64,000 bases of DNA, from NCBI GenBank assembly GCA_964415295.1, contig CAYPYN010000002.1, positions 124,001 to 188,000 of the forward strand. Reading direction: 5' to 3'. A program made the position numbers and the translations under genes. The notes beneath the pieces were generated by a model, which had not been told where the DNA came from, did not search any database, and worked only from the letters and a program-made list of their open reading frames with translations. The stretch comes from SB21 sp964415295. Lineage in GTDB: Bacteria; CLD3; SB21. Of this stretch, positions 34,728 through 43,525 are shown piece by piece. Each line of letters starts with the position of its first letter. The first letter of the stretch is position 1.

Positions 34728-35393
34728 TCAATTTAACAAACCGACGATCAGATTATTCAATAACCCCAGCAAAAAAGCAAATATCGGGCTCATCACTTGG
34801 TTGATGATCCCAAGGGACATCATCGCAACAAGGATGAACATGCCCATAAAACCGAGACTCCGGTATTGTTCACCGAGGTGCGGCGGCAGTAAACTGGCCA
34901 CCACGTGAGATCCGTCCAAAGGCGGTATGGGAAAGAGATTGAATAACGCCAAGATAAGATTAATCTCGATACTGTATTTCATAAATTCCAAAGCAAATTC
35001 GGCCAGCTGAATACTGCCTTGGGATGTGGGGGAAACGGTTTGATAAATCAAAGATATCGTCACAATGATCAGGGCCGAAATGATGGCCAGAATAAAATTA
35101 GACGCCGGACCTGCCATCGAAACGTAGATATCATCACGCCGAAAATTGCGGAAGTTATTGGGATTCACCGGAACAGGTTTGGCCCAACCGAACAATATAC
35201 CTGCGTTGGTAACGGCCAGCAGAATCGGTATGATGATCGTACCCCAGAGATCGATATGTTTGATCGGGTTGAGAGTAATTCGCCCTTCACGGTCGGCCGT
35301 ATCGTCGCCGCACCACTTGGCCACCAAACCATGAGCGCATTCGTGGATCACCACCGCAAATACCAATACCGGTAAAAAGACTAACTGGATCAA
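34728..35393 (-). CDS. site-2 protease family (M50) membrane metalloprotease
   Basis: 221 residues, about five membrane segments. VIHECAHG gives the HEXXH zinc site (His17, Glu18, His21), and FPIPPLDGSHV supplies the second motif. It is the short SpoIVFB/YwhC-like form without PDZ or CBS domains. S2P enzymes cut within the membrane to release signals or trim signal peptides. It heads the operon with the epimerase and small protein. Substrate unknown. Confidence 0.9.
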   Translation of the reverse strand: MIQLVFLPVLVFAVVIHECAHGLVAKWCGDDTADREGRITLNPIKHIDLWGTIIIPILLAVTNAGILFGWAKPVPVNPNNFRNFRRDDIYVSMAGPASNFILAIISALIIVTISLIYQTVSPTSQGSIQLAEFALEFMKYSIEINLILALFNLFPIPPLDGSHVVASLLPPHLGEQYRSLGFMGMFILVAMMSLGIINQVMSPIFAFLLGLLNNLIVGLLN

Positions 35394-35481
35394 TTCATGT
35401 TCCTTTCTTTAATTCTTGGAATGGCTTATGTATACAAAAAATCCCTTCCAATGTCAATAATATAAGCCGTCCGGCGATGTC

Positions 35482-36174
35482 TTATTCCAGGCGTTTTTCA
35501 AAATAAGATTTGCCAGCTATCAGAATGACGAATTCGCCTTTGGGCTCGTTATTCTCAAAATGGGCTCGCAATTCTGCGGCGGACCCCTGTAGGATTTCTT
35601 CGAATTTCTTGGTCAGCTCTCTGGCGATCACGATGTGCCTTTTCCCCATGTGCTCCTCGATCTCCATCAGCGCTTTCACGATACGGAATGGCGACTCATA
35701 CAGAACGATCGTTCGGTCCTCTTCCGCAAGTTTTTTCCACGCGCTTTGGCGTCCTTTTTTGTGAGGAAGAAAACCCTCGAAAACAAAACTGTCCGTCGGC
35801 AAACCCGATACAGCGATGGCCGACAGCGCCGCATTGGCGCCTGGAACGGGAACAACAGGAATGCCTTTGTCGCGGGCTTCGCGAACTAATTTGAAAGCCG
35901 GATCGGAAATGGTCGGCGTACCGGAATCCGAAACGACAGCTACGGACTTGCCTTCCCGAAGAGCCTCCAGTATTTCCGGGATCTTACGAACCTCGTTGTG
36001 TTCGAAAAAACTCGTCAGACGGTTCTGTATCCCGTAGTGATCCAGTAAAACGCGTGTGTGGCGCGTATCTTCACAGGCGATGAGATCCGCATCCTTCAGT
36101 ATCCGGAGCGCCCGTAAAGTGATGTCCTCAAGATTGCCGATCGGGGTGGATACAATGTACAATGTTCCGTTCAT
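35482..36174 (-). CDS. rsmI: 16S rRNA (cytidine(1402)-2'-O)-methyltransferase
   Basis: 230 residues. The start MNGTLYIVSTPIGNLEDITLRA and GADAALSAI-like PVPGANAALSAIAVSGLP are RsmI signatures; it is a tetrapyrrole-methylase-fold enzyme. It methylates the ribose of C1402 in the ribosomal decoding centre. The ATG overlaps the rnpA stop by four bases (ATGA). Confidence 0.95.
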   Translation of the reverse strand: MNGTLYIVSTPIGNLEDITLRALRILKDADLIACEDTRHTRVLLDHYGIQNRLTSFFEHNEVRKIPEILEALREGKSVAVVSDSGTPTISDPAFKLVREARDKGIPVVPVPGANAALSAIAVSGLPTDSFVFEGFLPHKKGRQSAWKKLAEEDRTIVLYESPFRIVKALMEIEEHMGKRHIVIARELTKKFEEILQGSAAELRAHFENNEPKGEFVILIAGKSYFEKRLE

Positions 36175-36518
36175 TTCATCTTCTTTGCCGTTTGAATGAT
36201 ATCTTCCTGCAGTTGCTGTAAGTCCGACTTCACAATATTGTTGTGGGAAACGATGAGGGTCTGAAATCCGGCGAATGAGGGCTTGTTCTTTCGGAATACA
36301 TCGCGGAAAACACGCTTATAATAATTACGTCTGACCGCATTTCCTGTCCTCTTTCCGCAAAGAAAAGCCGCCTGAGCGGGAATACCGGCGGACGGCTCCA
36401 GAGGCAAATATAATAAATAAACGAACCGGCCGGAGACTTTTTTTCCTTCTTTGAAAAGCCGGTCGATCGCATCCCGATGACGCAGGATCATTCTTTTTGG
36501 AAGGGATTCCGAAGGCAT
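36171..36518 (-). CDS. rnpA: ribonuclease P protein component
   Basis: 115 residues. The RNR signature is present in the form TGNAVRRNYYKRVFRDVFR (about 68-87). It binds the P RNA and assists tRNA 5' maturation. Translation may begin at Met1 or Met10 (MILRHRDAID); Met10 is close to the family start. It lies between the amidase gene, ending 16 bases upstream, and rsmI, not beside rpmH. Confidence 0.9.
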   Translation of the reverse strand: MPSESLPKRMILRHRDAIDRLFKEGKKVSGRFVYLLYLPLEPSAGIPAQAAFLCGKRTGNAVRRNYYKRVFRDVFRKNKPSFAGFQTLIVSHNNIVKSDLQQLQEDIIQTAKKMK

Positions 36519-36533
36519 GATATTAGACCCTGA

Positions 36534-38351
36534 TTATTTCAAAACTTTCTTGATCCCCGCCTTTATCGCCTGTGCCATCTTCTTTTGAAATTTAGGACTG
36601 ACGATCAGTTTTTCCTGGTCGGGCAGAGATAGGAAAGCGCATTCGACTAAAACGGCCGGCATATGCGAGTTGCGGCAGACGGCCATATTTCCCTGAAAGA
36701 CTCCGAAATCGGGCAGACCGCTTTTGGAAACCATTTCTTTCTGGATCGACTCCGCCCATTTCCGGCTCTGGGGATGGTAGTAAATCACCGAAGGACCGAA
36801 TCGCTGGTTCAGAGGACTTACGCCATCCGGTGGCGCGTTGTGATGAATGCTCACGAAAAGGTCGCACCGGTTTTGATTGGCTATCTTGATCCTCTCATAC
36901 AACGACACATTCTGCGAGGTGTCCGTGTGGGTCATAACCACAACAGCGCCGTCGGATTCCAGTTCTTTTTTCAGAGCCTGGGCTACTTCCACGTTGACTT
37001 GTCTTTCGGTAATGCCTCTCGGCCCCGTCGCCCCAATATCTTGTGAATGCCCAGGGTCAATGCAGACCTTCAGACCTTTCAAACCCCTGGTTTTCGGTTT
37101 ATGGCGGATCGTCCAGATCAGATTCGTGCCGTCGTACTCGGTCTCATATCCCCAATGGTGCGTGTCGGTCAGATCGACCTTCAGACCATACACATCCGGC
37201 TCCGGCTGTGACCACATCACGCGGCGCACGTCGGGGTCTTCACTCTCAAATCGTATCCAATCTGTATCGCTGATCCCGCCGAAGACCCATAGCTGCAAGG
37301 TGCGCTCGTCGGTTTGTTCGATACGATAGGGAAGCTTTTCGGACATGATCAATTTGATTTTGGTCTGTGTCCCCTCTTTCCAAACGCGGACCAGCGGAAT
37401 AAAGCTTGTCGGGACTTTGGTAGCACGCGGAAGAAATCTGACGTTCTTTTCCGCAATCCAGGCTTCGTGCCGTTCGGAAAGCCGCAGACGGATCTGAGAT
37501 CCCATTCTCCCATCCGAAGCACAACGGATACCCGGAGGAATAAAATAATAATACGCCCGCCCCGGCGCCACGGAAGCCGTGTTGAATTCTGAGGTAAATT
37601 CTATCACACGCACATCGGCGTCTTGAATGGTGTTCAGTCTGGCCAAGGCATCTACATAAACGGTGTCCGCTCTTTTCACAGCATAAAAACGTATCCGCGC
37701 ATCTTTTAATGAAATATCAAAAAAGTAGTCGGCACTGTAAATACCGGGCGCCGGCAGACGTTTGGTCCTTTTGCCGATGCCGAAAACCGACTCACCAAAA
37801 TTGTCCATAAGTTCCGGTTCGGCTTCAACCATGGGCCGAAAAGCACTTACCGCGATACCGTCGGAATTGAACACCGAATAAAAGACACTGACACCGGGCG
37901 TTGCGCGGCATTTAAGGGCTATGCGATCACCGGACCGAAGCCAAATGGTGTCGGATGGAAATAAGAACCCGGCATCGACCGCAAGTTCTGACGAATCAAT
38001 GGAAGCCGGAGGCCCGGGAATGCGGATCTTCCTGTCTAGAACATAAACTGAATCCTTTGATTCCACCCGGCATGAGAGAACATAACCGGAGTCCGAAGCA
38101 ACTTTGGCAGGGTCAAGTCCGACATAGCCTGCAAAAGCCCCGTCTTCAGACAACGGGATCGATTGTTTTTCAATATGTAATGTTGAATTAGGAATATAAA
38201 TCTGACCAAGAACCAGTAACGAGTCCGAAGTACTTACGAGCATATTCGAACGGGGATAAACCAAACGCAGCGGATCGCTTTGGGACAACGCAGCGCCGTG
38301 GAAACAGAGGTAAAGCAAGATAACGGCTACGATTTGCACTGAACGTTTCAA
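36534..38351 (-). CDS. N-acetylmuramoyl-L-alanine amidase (Amidase_3)
   Basis: 605 residues: a signal peptide (about 1-24, ending HGAALSQ), a beta-rich region (25-420) and a C-terminal Amidase_3 domain (427-605). Zinc and catalytic residues: His435 (DPGH), Glu449 (GITERQ), His504 (SIHHNA) and the Glu in VECAFLS. It cuts the amide between MurNAc and the stem peptide during cell separation or turnover. The N-terminal beta-rich region may contain an AMIN-like domain. It directly precedes rnpA. Confidence 0.9.
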   Translation of the reverse strand: MKRSVQIVAVILLYLCFHGAALSQSDPLRLVYPRSNMLVSTSDSLLVLGQIYIPNSTLHIEKQSIPLSEDGAFAGYVGLDPAKVASDSGYVLSCRVESKDSVYVLDRKIRIPGPPASIDSSELAVDAGFLFPSDTIWLRSGDRIALKCRATPGVSVFYSVFNSDGIAVSAFRPMVEAEPELMDNFGESVFGIGKRTKRLPAPGIYSADYFFDISLKDARIRFYAVKRADTVYVDALARLNTIQDADVRVIEFTSEFNTASVAPGRAYYYFIPPGIRCASDGRMGSQIRLRLSERHEAWIAEKNVRFLPRATKVPTSFIPLVRVWKEGTQTKIKLIMSEKLPYRIEQTDERTLQLWVFGGISDTDWIRFESEDPDVRRVMWSQPEPDVYGLKVDLTDTHHWGYETEYDGTNLIWTIRHKPKTRGLKGLKVCIDPGHSQDIGATGPRGITERQVNVEVAQALKKELESDGAVVVMTHTDTSQNVSLYERIKIANQNRCDLFVSIHHNAPPDGVSPLNQRFGPSVIYYHPQSRKWAESIQKEMVSKSGLPDFGVFQGNMAVCRNSHMPAVLVECAFLSLPDQEKLIVSPKFQKKMAQAIKAGIKKVLK

Positions 38352-38360
38352 CGGATGCTC

Positions 38361-38876
38361 CTAATTGCGGCGCTTGAGAAGAGTCTGTACGCGATAAAGC
38401 GATTCTTTCGCCGATTCATACTCCGGACAGATGGCGCTCGCTTTTTCATATTCCGCCATCGCTCCCAGCCAAACGCCTTCTTGTTCCCTTATGCGCCCCA
38501 AATTGAAATAGGGGTAATGGCGCGCCTCATACCTCAACGCTTCTTTGGCGCGTTCGAACCATGGTTTCGCTTCGTCATATCTTTTCATACTCATCAGGTA
38601 TGCTCCGATATCATTGTAAGGATTGCCGAAATCCGGATCCAAGGCGATGGCCGTTTCGCACTGTGCGATGGCCTCGGCCATATTCCCGTCCAGACTGAAC
38701 GCCCAGCCAAGAAATGTGTGGGCTTCGGAGGTTGGGTACACCAATATGGATCTCCGGTAAGCTTCTATGGCCTCAGGAATACGGCCGGCCATCTGAAACT
38801 TGTACCCTTCATTGAAATGATACTCCGCCTCGCGCAATAATGCGCTGTCGTGCTTTCGAAATGTGTCTTCAAACAT
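38361..38876 (-). CDS. TPR-repeat protein
   Basis: 171 residues with about three tetratricopeptide repeats (GRIPEAIEAYRRSILVYP, GNMAEAIAQCETAIALDP, KRYDEAKPWFERAKEAL). There is no signal peptide, so it is cytoplasmic. Ten bases separate it from the amidase gene, so the two are probably co-transcribed. Partner unknown. Confidence 0.75.
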   Translation of the reverse strand: MFEDTFRKHDSALLREAEYHFNEGYKFQMAGRIPEAIEAYRRSILVYPTSEAHTFLGWAFSLDGNMAEAIAQCETAIALDPDFGNPYNDIGAYLMSMKRYDEAKPWFERAKEALRYEARHYPYFNLGRIREQEGVWLGAMAEYEKASAICPEYESAKESLYRVQTLLKRRN

Positions 38877-39111
38877 GGTTTAAAATATAAGCGCTGCGGT
38901 CAATGTAGATACAACAGGAACCAATTTCAAGACCAACGGTGCAACAGAGGTCGTTTCGGCCAATCATGAGCTGTGAATCGATTGCGTATCTTATTCAGAT
39001 AAAAGGATAGTGATCACGTCCCTGATGGGTTTGGATCTGCCTCCAAAATCTTCTTTCACGGATCTTTGCGGTCTTTGGCCTTCTCCTCTGCGCCTGAGTT
39101 GGTTTAAATAA

Positions 39112-39140
39112 AAAAAGCGAAGATCATCGCTTCGCTTTTT
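39112..39140 (-). terminator. terminator of the secreted TPR gene
   Basis: Stem GCGAAG/CTTCGC (39117-39122 with 39130-39135), extended by A5/T5, with a 7-base loop. A seven-base T run follows on the minus strand. Confidence 0.85.
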
Positions 39141-39158
39141 CTTCAGGACATTCCTCTC

Positions 39159-40112
39159 TCAATCTTTGATCTTGGCCCGTGCTTCATCGGCTTGGGAACC
39201 CGTTGGAGTCAAAACCAGGTAGCGTTTATAATACTCTTTAGCCTCCTGCTTCATTTGTTTCTTCTCATAACAAGAAGCCAGATTAAACACCGAAGGAGCA
39301 AACTGAGGATCGATGTTCACCGCTTTGCGGTAGCTGTCCAGCGCCTCGTCCAACTGACCGTTGGCCAAATAGCCGTCACCCAGACTATCGTAAGAATTGG
39401 CATTATCCGGATCGAATTGGACCATTCTCTGGAATTGCGCCACTGCTTCGGCATGGCGCTTCATTCTTAAATACAAATAACCCAGTTGATGATAAGGAAG
39501 CGCTTTTTGCGGATTGACCGCAATGGCTTTCTTGTAATAATTCTCGGCCTGATCCCAGTCTTCCTGCCGGTTATAAATATTGGCGTAGGTCACATAGCCC
39601 CTGTAGGCATCAAGAGCCAAGATCGCATCGGCCTGACGCTTGGCTTTTTCCACGCTTCCGCCCATGATACCGGGCGCCATGACGTAGAATTGGCTCAGAG
39701 CCGTTCGTGCTTCTATATTATTCGGATCGAGTTCCACGGCCTTTTCCATCTCGCTTTTGATTCGGGGCGCCAGAAGGGCTTGTTTGACGACATTGCTTCG
39801 CATCGCCTTATTCCCCAAGGCACCCGAAAGCGTCAAGTGATAGTTGGAATTATTAGGCTCGCTGTCAACGGCCTTTTCGAGATATTCGATCGCTTTGTCG
39901 TAATCCTGTTCATGACGCAAATAAATCGAACCAAGCAAATAATTGGCCTCTGCATGATAGTTCGATCGGCTCAAGATACTCTCGCAAACCGCTTTGGCCT
40001 CAGAATATTTTCTGCTTTTGAATAATTCCTTCCCTTTTTCGAGCTCGGACTGAGCATACACCGTGTTCAGACAGACGCTGGATAACAGCAACGCTATGAC
40101 AAAACATCTCAT
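39159..40112 (-). CDS. secreted TPR-repeat protein
   Basis: 317 residues: a signal peptide (MRCFVIALLLSSVCLNTVYAQ) and about seven TPR motifs, such as EQDYDKAIEYLEKAVDSEP and GQLDEALDSYRKAVNIDP. The mature protein would be periplasmic. The scaffold function is general to the repeat; no partner is indicated. It stands alone between two strong terminators. Confidence 0.82.
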   Translation of the reverse strand: MRCFVIALLLSSVCLNTVYAQSELEKGKELFKSRKYSEAKAVCESILSRSNYHAEANYLLGSIYLRHEQDYDKAIEYLEKAVDSEPNNSNYHLTLSGALGNKAMRSNVVKQALLAPRIKSEMEKAVELDPNNIEARTALSQFYVMAPGIMGGSVEKAKRQADAILALDAYRGYVTYANIYNRQEDWDQAENYYKKAIAVNPQKALPYHQLGYLYLRMKRHAEAVAQFQRMVQFDPDNANSYDSLGDGYLANGQLDEALDSYRKAVNIDPQFAPSVFNLASCYEKKQMKQEAKEYYKRYLVLTPTGSQADEARAKIKD

Positions 40113-40152
40113 AATACAGCCTCCATTTAAGTACCCAAAAGATCTGTAACAA

Positions 40153-40192
40153 AAAGAAAAAGCGAGGCGCTAATGCATCTCGCTTTTTCTTT
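40153..40192 (-). terminator. terminator of the tolC-macAB-like operon
   Basis: Stem AAAGAAAAAGCGAG with CTCGCTTTTTCTTT and a 12-base loop. It lies 20 bases after the last permease stop. Confidence 0.85.
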
Positions 40193-40211
40193 CTAAAAGT
40201 TCAAGCTCACA

Positions 40212-41462
40212 TTACTCGTAACGCAGGGATTCGATCGGATCGAGTTTGGAAGCCTTGGAAGCGGGCCACATTCCAAAAATGATACCGATCAGACTGCAGA
40301 ATACGAGACCGATGACCGCCCAGTCGTAAGGGATCGTGACGGGCACGTTGACCAAAAAGCTTACGATATTGCCGATAGCGACACCAACTGCGATACCGAT
40401 AAATCCTCCGATCTCGCAAAGGACGACTGCCTCGATGAGGAACTGCAGTAGAATGTCTTTTCGTTTGGCGCCTATTGCTTTGCGGATCCCTATCTCCTTG
40501 GTTCTTTCCGTTACCGATACCAGCATGATATTCATGATACCAATGCCGGCCACGATCAAAGCCACCCCGCCCATGGCAATGGCCACAAGACGAATGACCG
40601 CGGTCATTTCACTAAAGGCGCGTACCATACTGTCGTTGGAGAAAATATCAAAATCGTCCTCTTCCAGAGGTTTGACCCCGCGTGCGATACGCAGTACGCC
40701 GCGCACTTCTTCGATGAGATCGTCAAGTTTGACGCCCTCTCGCGCCTTGACGGTAATATTGACCGAGCGGTCACGACCATCGGAGTCTTTGAGACCAAAC
40801 TGTTGTACAAACGCCGAGATAGGGATACAGGCGCTGTTGTCGCCCGATCCGGAGGGTGTGTCGCCCAATTCTTCATAAACGCCGATCACCGTATACTTTT
40901 GTCCGCCGATCTTGATTACTTGATCGATCGGATCCTTGAATGGAAACAGCTTATTCACAATCCGGGAACCGATCACGATCACATTGCGTCCTACCTTGAC
41001 GTCCTCATCGGAGATAAAACGGCCGACGCCGACCAGTTGATTGTTATTGATCTGAAATTCAGGAGTACCTCCCGCCAACGACACATTCGGATTTGTCTTT
41101 AGATCCTCATGCGCCAGCGTGGCCGGCTGTTCCCACAATTCTGCTCCTACCAGTTCGGCATCCTTGACCTTTTCTCGTATGAGATCGGCTTGTTCGATGG
41201 TCAATGGCTTGCGGCGCATGATCTTACGCCAGTTCTGACCGGGCCCTCCGATGGCCGGCCATTTTTGGACCTGAAAGGTATTGGAACCAAGGCGGCTCAG
41301 GTCGCTGTCCATTTTCGCTTTGATCACCGCGATTCCCGTCATCACCGCAATAATGGAAGCCACGCCTGCAATCACGCCGACCAGCGTCAAGAAAGAACGG
41401 AGTTTATTCGTAACCACGGCATTGAAAGCCATCTTAATATTTTCGCCGAGATCCGTTTTCAT
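40212..41462 (-). CDS. MacB-like ABC transporter permease (second copy)
   Basis: 416 residues with the MacB/FtsX layout: one N-terminal membrane helix, a periplasmic domain (about 50-270) and three C-terminal helices. The MacB signature GIGIMNIMLVSVTERTKEIG is present. It is 30 bases after the other permease and resembles it, so the two may pair as a heterodimer. It is the last gene of the operon, before a strong terminator. Confidence 0.92.
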   Translation of the reverse strand: MKTDLGENIKMAFNAVVTNKLRSFLTLVGVIAGVASIIAVMTGIAVIKAKMDSDLSRLGSNTFQVQKWPAIGGPGQNWRKIMRRKPLTIEQADLIREKVKDAELVGAELWEQPATLAHEDLKTNPNVSLAGGTPEFQINNNQLVGVGRFISDEDVKVGRNVIVIGSRIVNKLFPFKDPIDQVIKIGGQKYTVIGVYEELGDTPSGSGDNSACIPISAFVQQFGLKDSDGRDRSVNITVKAREGVKLDDLIEEVRGVLRIARGVKPLEEDDFDIFSNDSMVRAFSEMTAVIRLVAIAMGGVALIVAGIGIMNIMLVSVTERTKEIGIRKAIGAKRKDILLQFLIEAVVLCEIGGFIGIAVGVAIGNIVSFLVNVPVTIPYDWAVIGLVFCSLIGIIFGMWPASKASKLDPIESLRYE

Positions 41463-41492
41463 AGATTTCTTTCGTTATAGTCGTATGGATAA

Positions 41493-42731
41493 TTATTCAT
41501 AACGCAATGCGTCTATCGGATCCAGCCGGGAAGCCTTCAATGCCGGCAAGAATCCGGACAAGATACCTACTAAGATCGCGATAAAAATGGCCACCAAAAT
41601 AACGCCGATCGATAACTGCGCCGTAAAGAAAATATTGATCACGTAGCTTATGATATAGGACAGTATCAACGCAATGATGCAACCGATCATACAGATCATG
41701 GACGCTTCAAACAAGAATTGAACCAGAATCGTTCTTCGTTTGGCGCCGATGGCCTTCCGTATTCCGATCTCGCGGGTACGCTCAGTGACGGATACGAACA
41801 TAATATTCATCACACCGATGCCGCCGACGAAGAGAGAGATACTGGTGATCATAACGCCGACCAAGCCGACCACACCCATAATCTGATCGTAGATCTTGGT
41901 GAACGTATCCTGCCGGTTGATCGAAAAATTTTCTGCGGTAGTAGGTTTCAGTTTGCGGATCTTTCGCATCGATCCCGTGATTTCGTCCGACGTGTCCTCC
42001 ATAAGGCTCATATCCTTGACCTTCACCGCCAGCTGAAGCCCGCGGGATCTTCCGAAAGATTTCAAAAAGGTCGAAATCGGAATGGCTACCTGTGCATCCA
42101 GGTTGGGACCGCCCAATCCTCCGAGAAAACGTCCTTGTTTTTCCATGACCCCGACGATCTTGAAATTATAAGTGCCGATTCTCAATTTTTTCCCTATAGG
42201 GTCTGTATTCTCAAATAGCTTGTCTTTAACATCGGCTCCGATTACACAAATATACTTCGAATTCTCTACATCCAGCGCCCCGACAAACCGGCCTTCCTCC
42301 GGTACGGCGGATGAAGTAAATAATTCTTTTTCCGTCGTCCCCCTCACGAAGATATCATCCAGAGTCTTGGATTCGTACTTGATGGGACGAACGGTGCCCA
42401 CGCTTGGATTGACGGCCACGACTTTATCTCCAAGCGCCTTTTCAAGCTTTTGAGCTTCTTCGAATGTGATTTGCGGACGATTGCGGTATTTCCACCAATC
42501 ATCCATAATGATCCAAGGATGTTTGGAAACATAGAGAACATCTGTACCAAGAGCGGATAATTGCGACTGGAACGAATTTCTCATGCCCACCATGACCGTC
42601 ATGGTAGTGGACACGGCCGTAATACCGATCACAATTCCAAGCGTGGTAAGAAACCCGCGTGCCTTATTGGCCCGGATCGCATTAAAAGCAATACGCAAGG
42701 CTTCCATTGTCTCATACAGCAAACGTCTCAT
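41493..42731 (-). CDS. MacB-like ABC transporter permease (first copy)
   Basis: 412 residues, same fold as its neighbour: N-terminal helix, periplasmic domain, three helices. It has the matching GIGVMNIMFVSVTERTREIG signature. The MacB permease moves substrate from the periplasm through the TolC duct by mechanotransmission from the ATPase. The ATPase gene ends 35 bases upstream. Confidence 0.92.
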   Translation of the reverse strand: MRRLLYETMEALRIAFNAIRANKARGFLTTLGIVIGITAVSTTMTVMVGMRNSFQSQLSALGTDVLYVSKHPWIIMDDWWKYRNRPQITFEEAQKLEKALGDKVVAVNPSVGTVRPIKYESKTLDDIFVRGTTEKELFTSSAVPEEGRFVGALDVENSKYICVIGADVKDKLFENTDPIGKKLRIGTYNFKIVGVMEKQGRFLGGLGGPNLDAQVAIPISTFLKSFGRSRGLQLAVKVKDMSLMEDTSDEITGSMRKIRKLKPTTAENFSINRQDTFTKIYDQIMGVVGLVGVMITSISLFVGGIGVMNIMFVSVTERTREIGIRKAIGAKRRTILVQFLFEASMICMIGCIIALILSYIISYVINIFFTAQLSIGVILVAIFIAILVGILSGFLPALKASRLDPIDALRYE

Positions 42732-42766
42732 AATTTATCCCATGACTTTTAGATGTTCTAATAATA

Positions 42767-43483
42767 TTAGGCGTCCACGAGAACCTTCTTGAAAACTTTG
42801 CGGCCGTTGATCTTCTCGTCGATCTCCACGCAACCGTCCTTCAACCGAACAACCCGACGTGCGTGCGACGCAATATCCTCTTCGTGAGTGACCAGGATGA
42901 TCGTATTGCCGGCTTTATACAAATCCTCAAAGACCCCCATGATCTCTTCGCCCGTCTTGGAATCGAGGTTACCGGTCGGTTCGTCCGCCAGAATTATGGA
43001 AGGATTGTTGACCAAAGCTCTTGCAATGGCCACGCGTTGCCGTTGACCGCCGGACAGTTCATTGGGCTTATGTTTCATACGCGCCGTGAGGCCTACTTTT
43101 TCTATGGCATCCAAAGTGGCGCGTCGCCGTTCCGCCGCATTGACGCCCGCATAGATCATCGGCAATTCTACGTTATGGAAAACGTCGGAGCGCGGGATCA
43201 GGTTAAAATTCTGAAAAACGAAACCGATCTTCTTATTTCTAATCTCGGCAAGGCGGTCGTCGGTTAATCGAGCCACATCCTGACCCTCAAAGAAGTACTC
43301 TCCGCTGGTCGGCGTATCCAGACAGCCGATCATATTCATCATCGTCGATTTGCCCGAACCCGAGGGACCCATCAGGGCGATATATTCATTCTTAGCGATC
43401 GTCATGGTGACGCCGCGCAAAGCATGAACTTCTTCCGTACCGATCTGATATACCTTGGTTATGTTTCTAATATCGATGACCAT
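42767..43483 (-). CDS. MacB/LolD-type ABC ATPase
   Basis: 238 residues. Walker A is GPSGSGKS (39-46), the signature LSGGQRQRVAIARAL, and Walker B ends LADEPTGNLDS, which has the catalytic Glu. Here the ATPase and permease are separate genes, unlike E. coli MacB, in which they are fused. It drives export with the two permeases downstream. Confidence 0.95.
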   Translation of the reverse strand: MVIDIRNITKVYQIGTEEVHALRGVTMTIAKNEYIALMGPSGSGKSTMMNMIGCLDTPTSGEYFFEGQDVARLTDDRLAEIRNKKIGFVFQNFNLIPRSDVFHNVELPMIYAGVNAAERRRATLDAIEKVGLTARMKHKPNELSGGQRQRVAIARALVNNPSIILADEPTGNLDSKTGEEIMGVFEDLYKAGNTIILVTHEEDIASHARRVVRLKDGCVEIDEKINGRKVFKKVLVDA

Positions 43484-43525
43484 GGTGTAATACCTCTCTT
43501 CTCGCTCACGTTAACGTTTAAAGAA

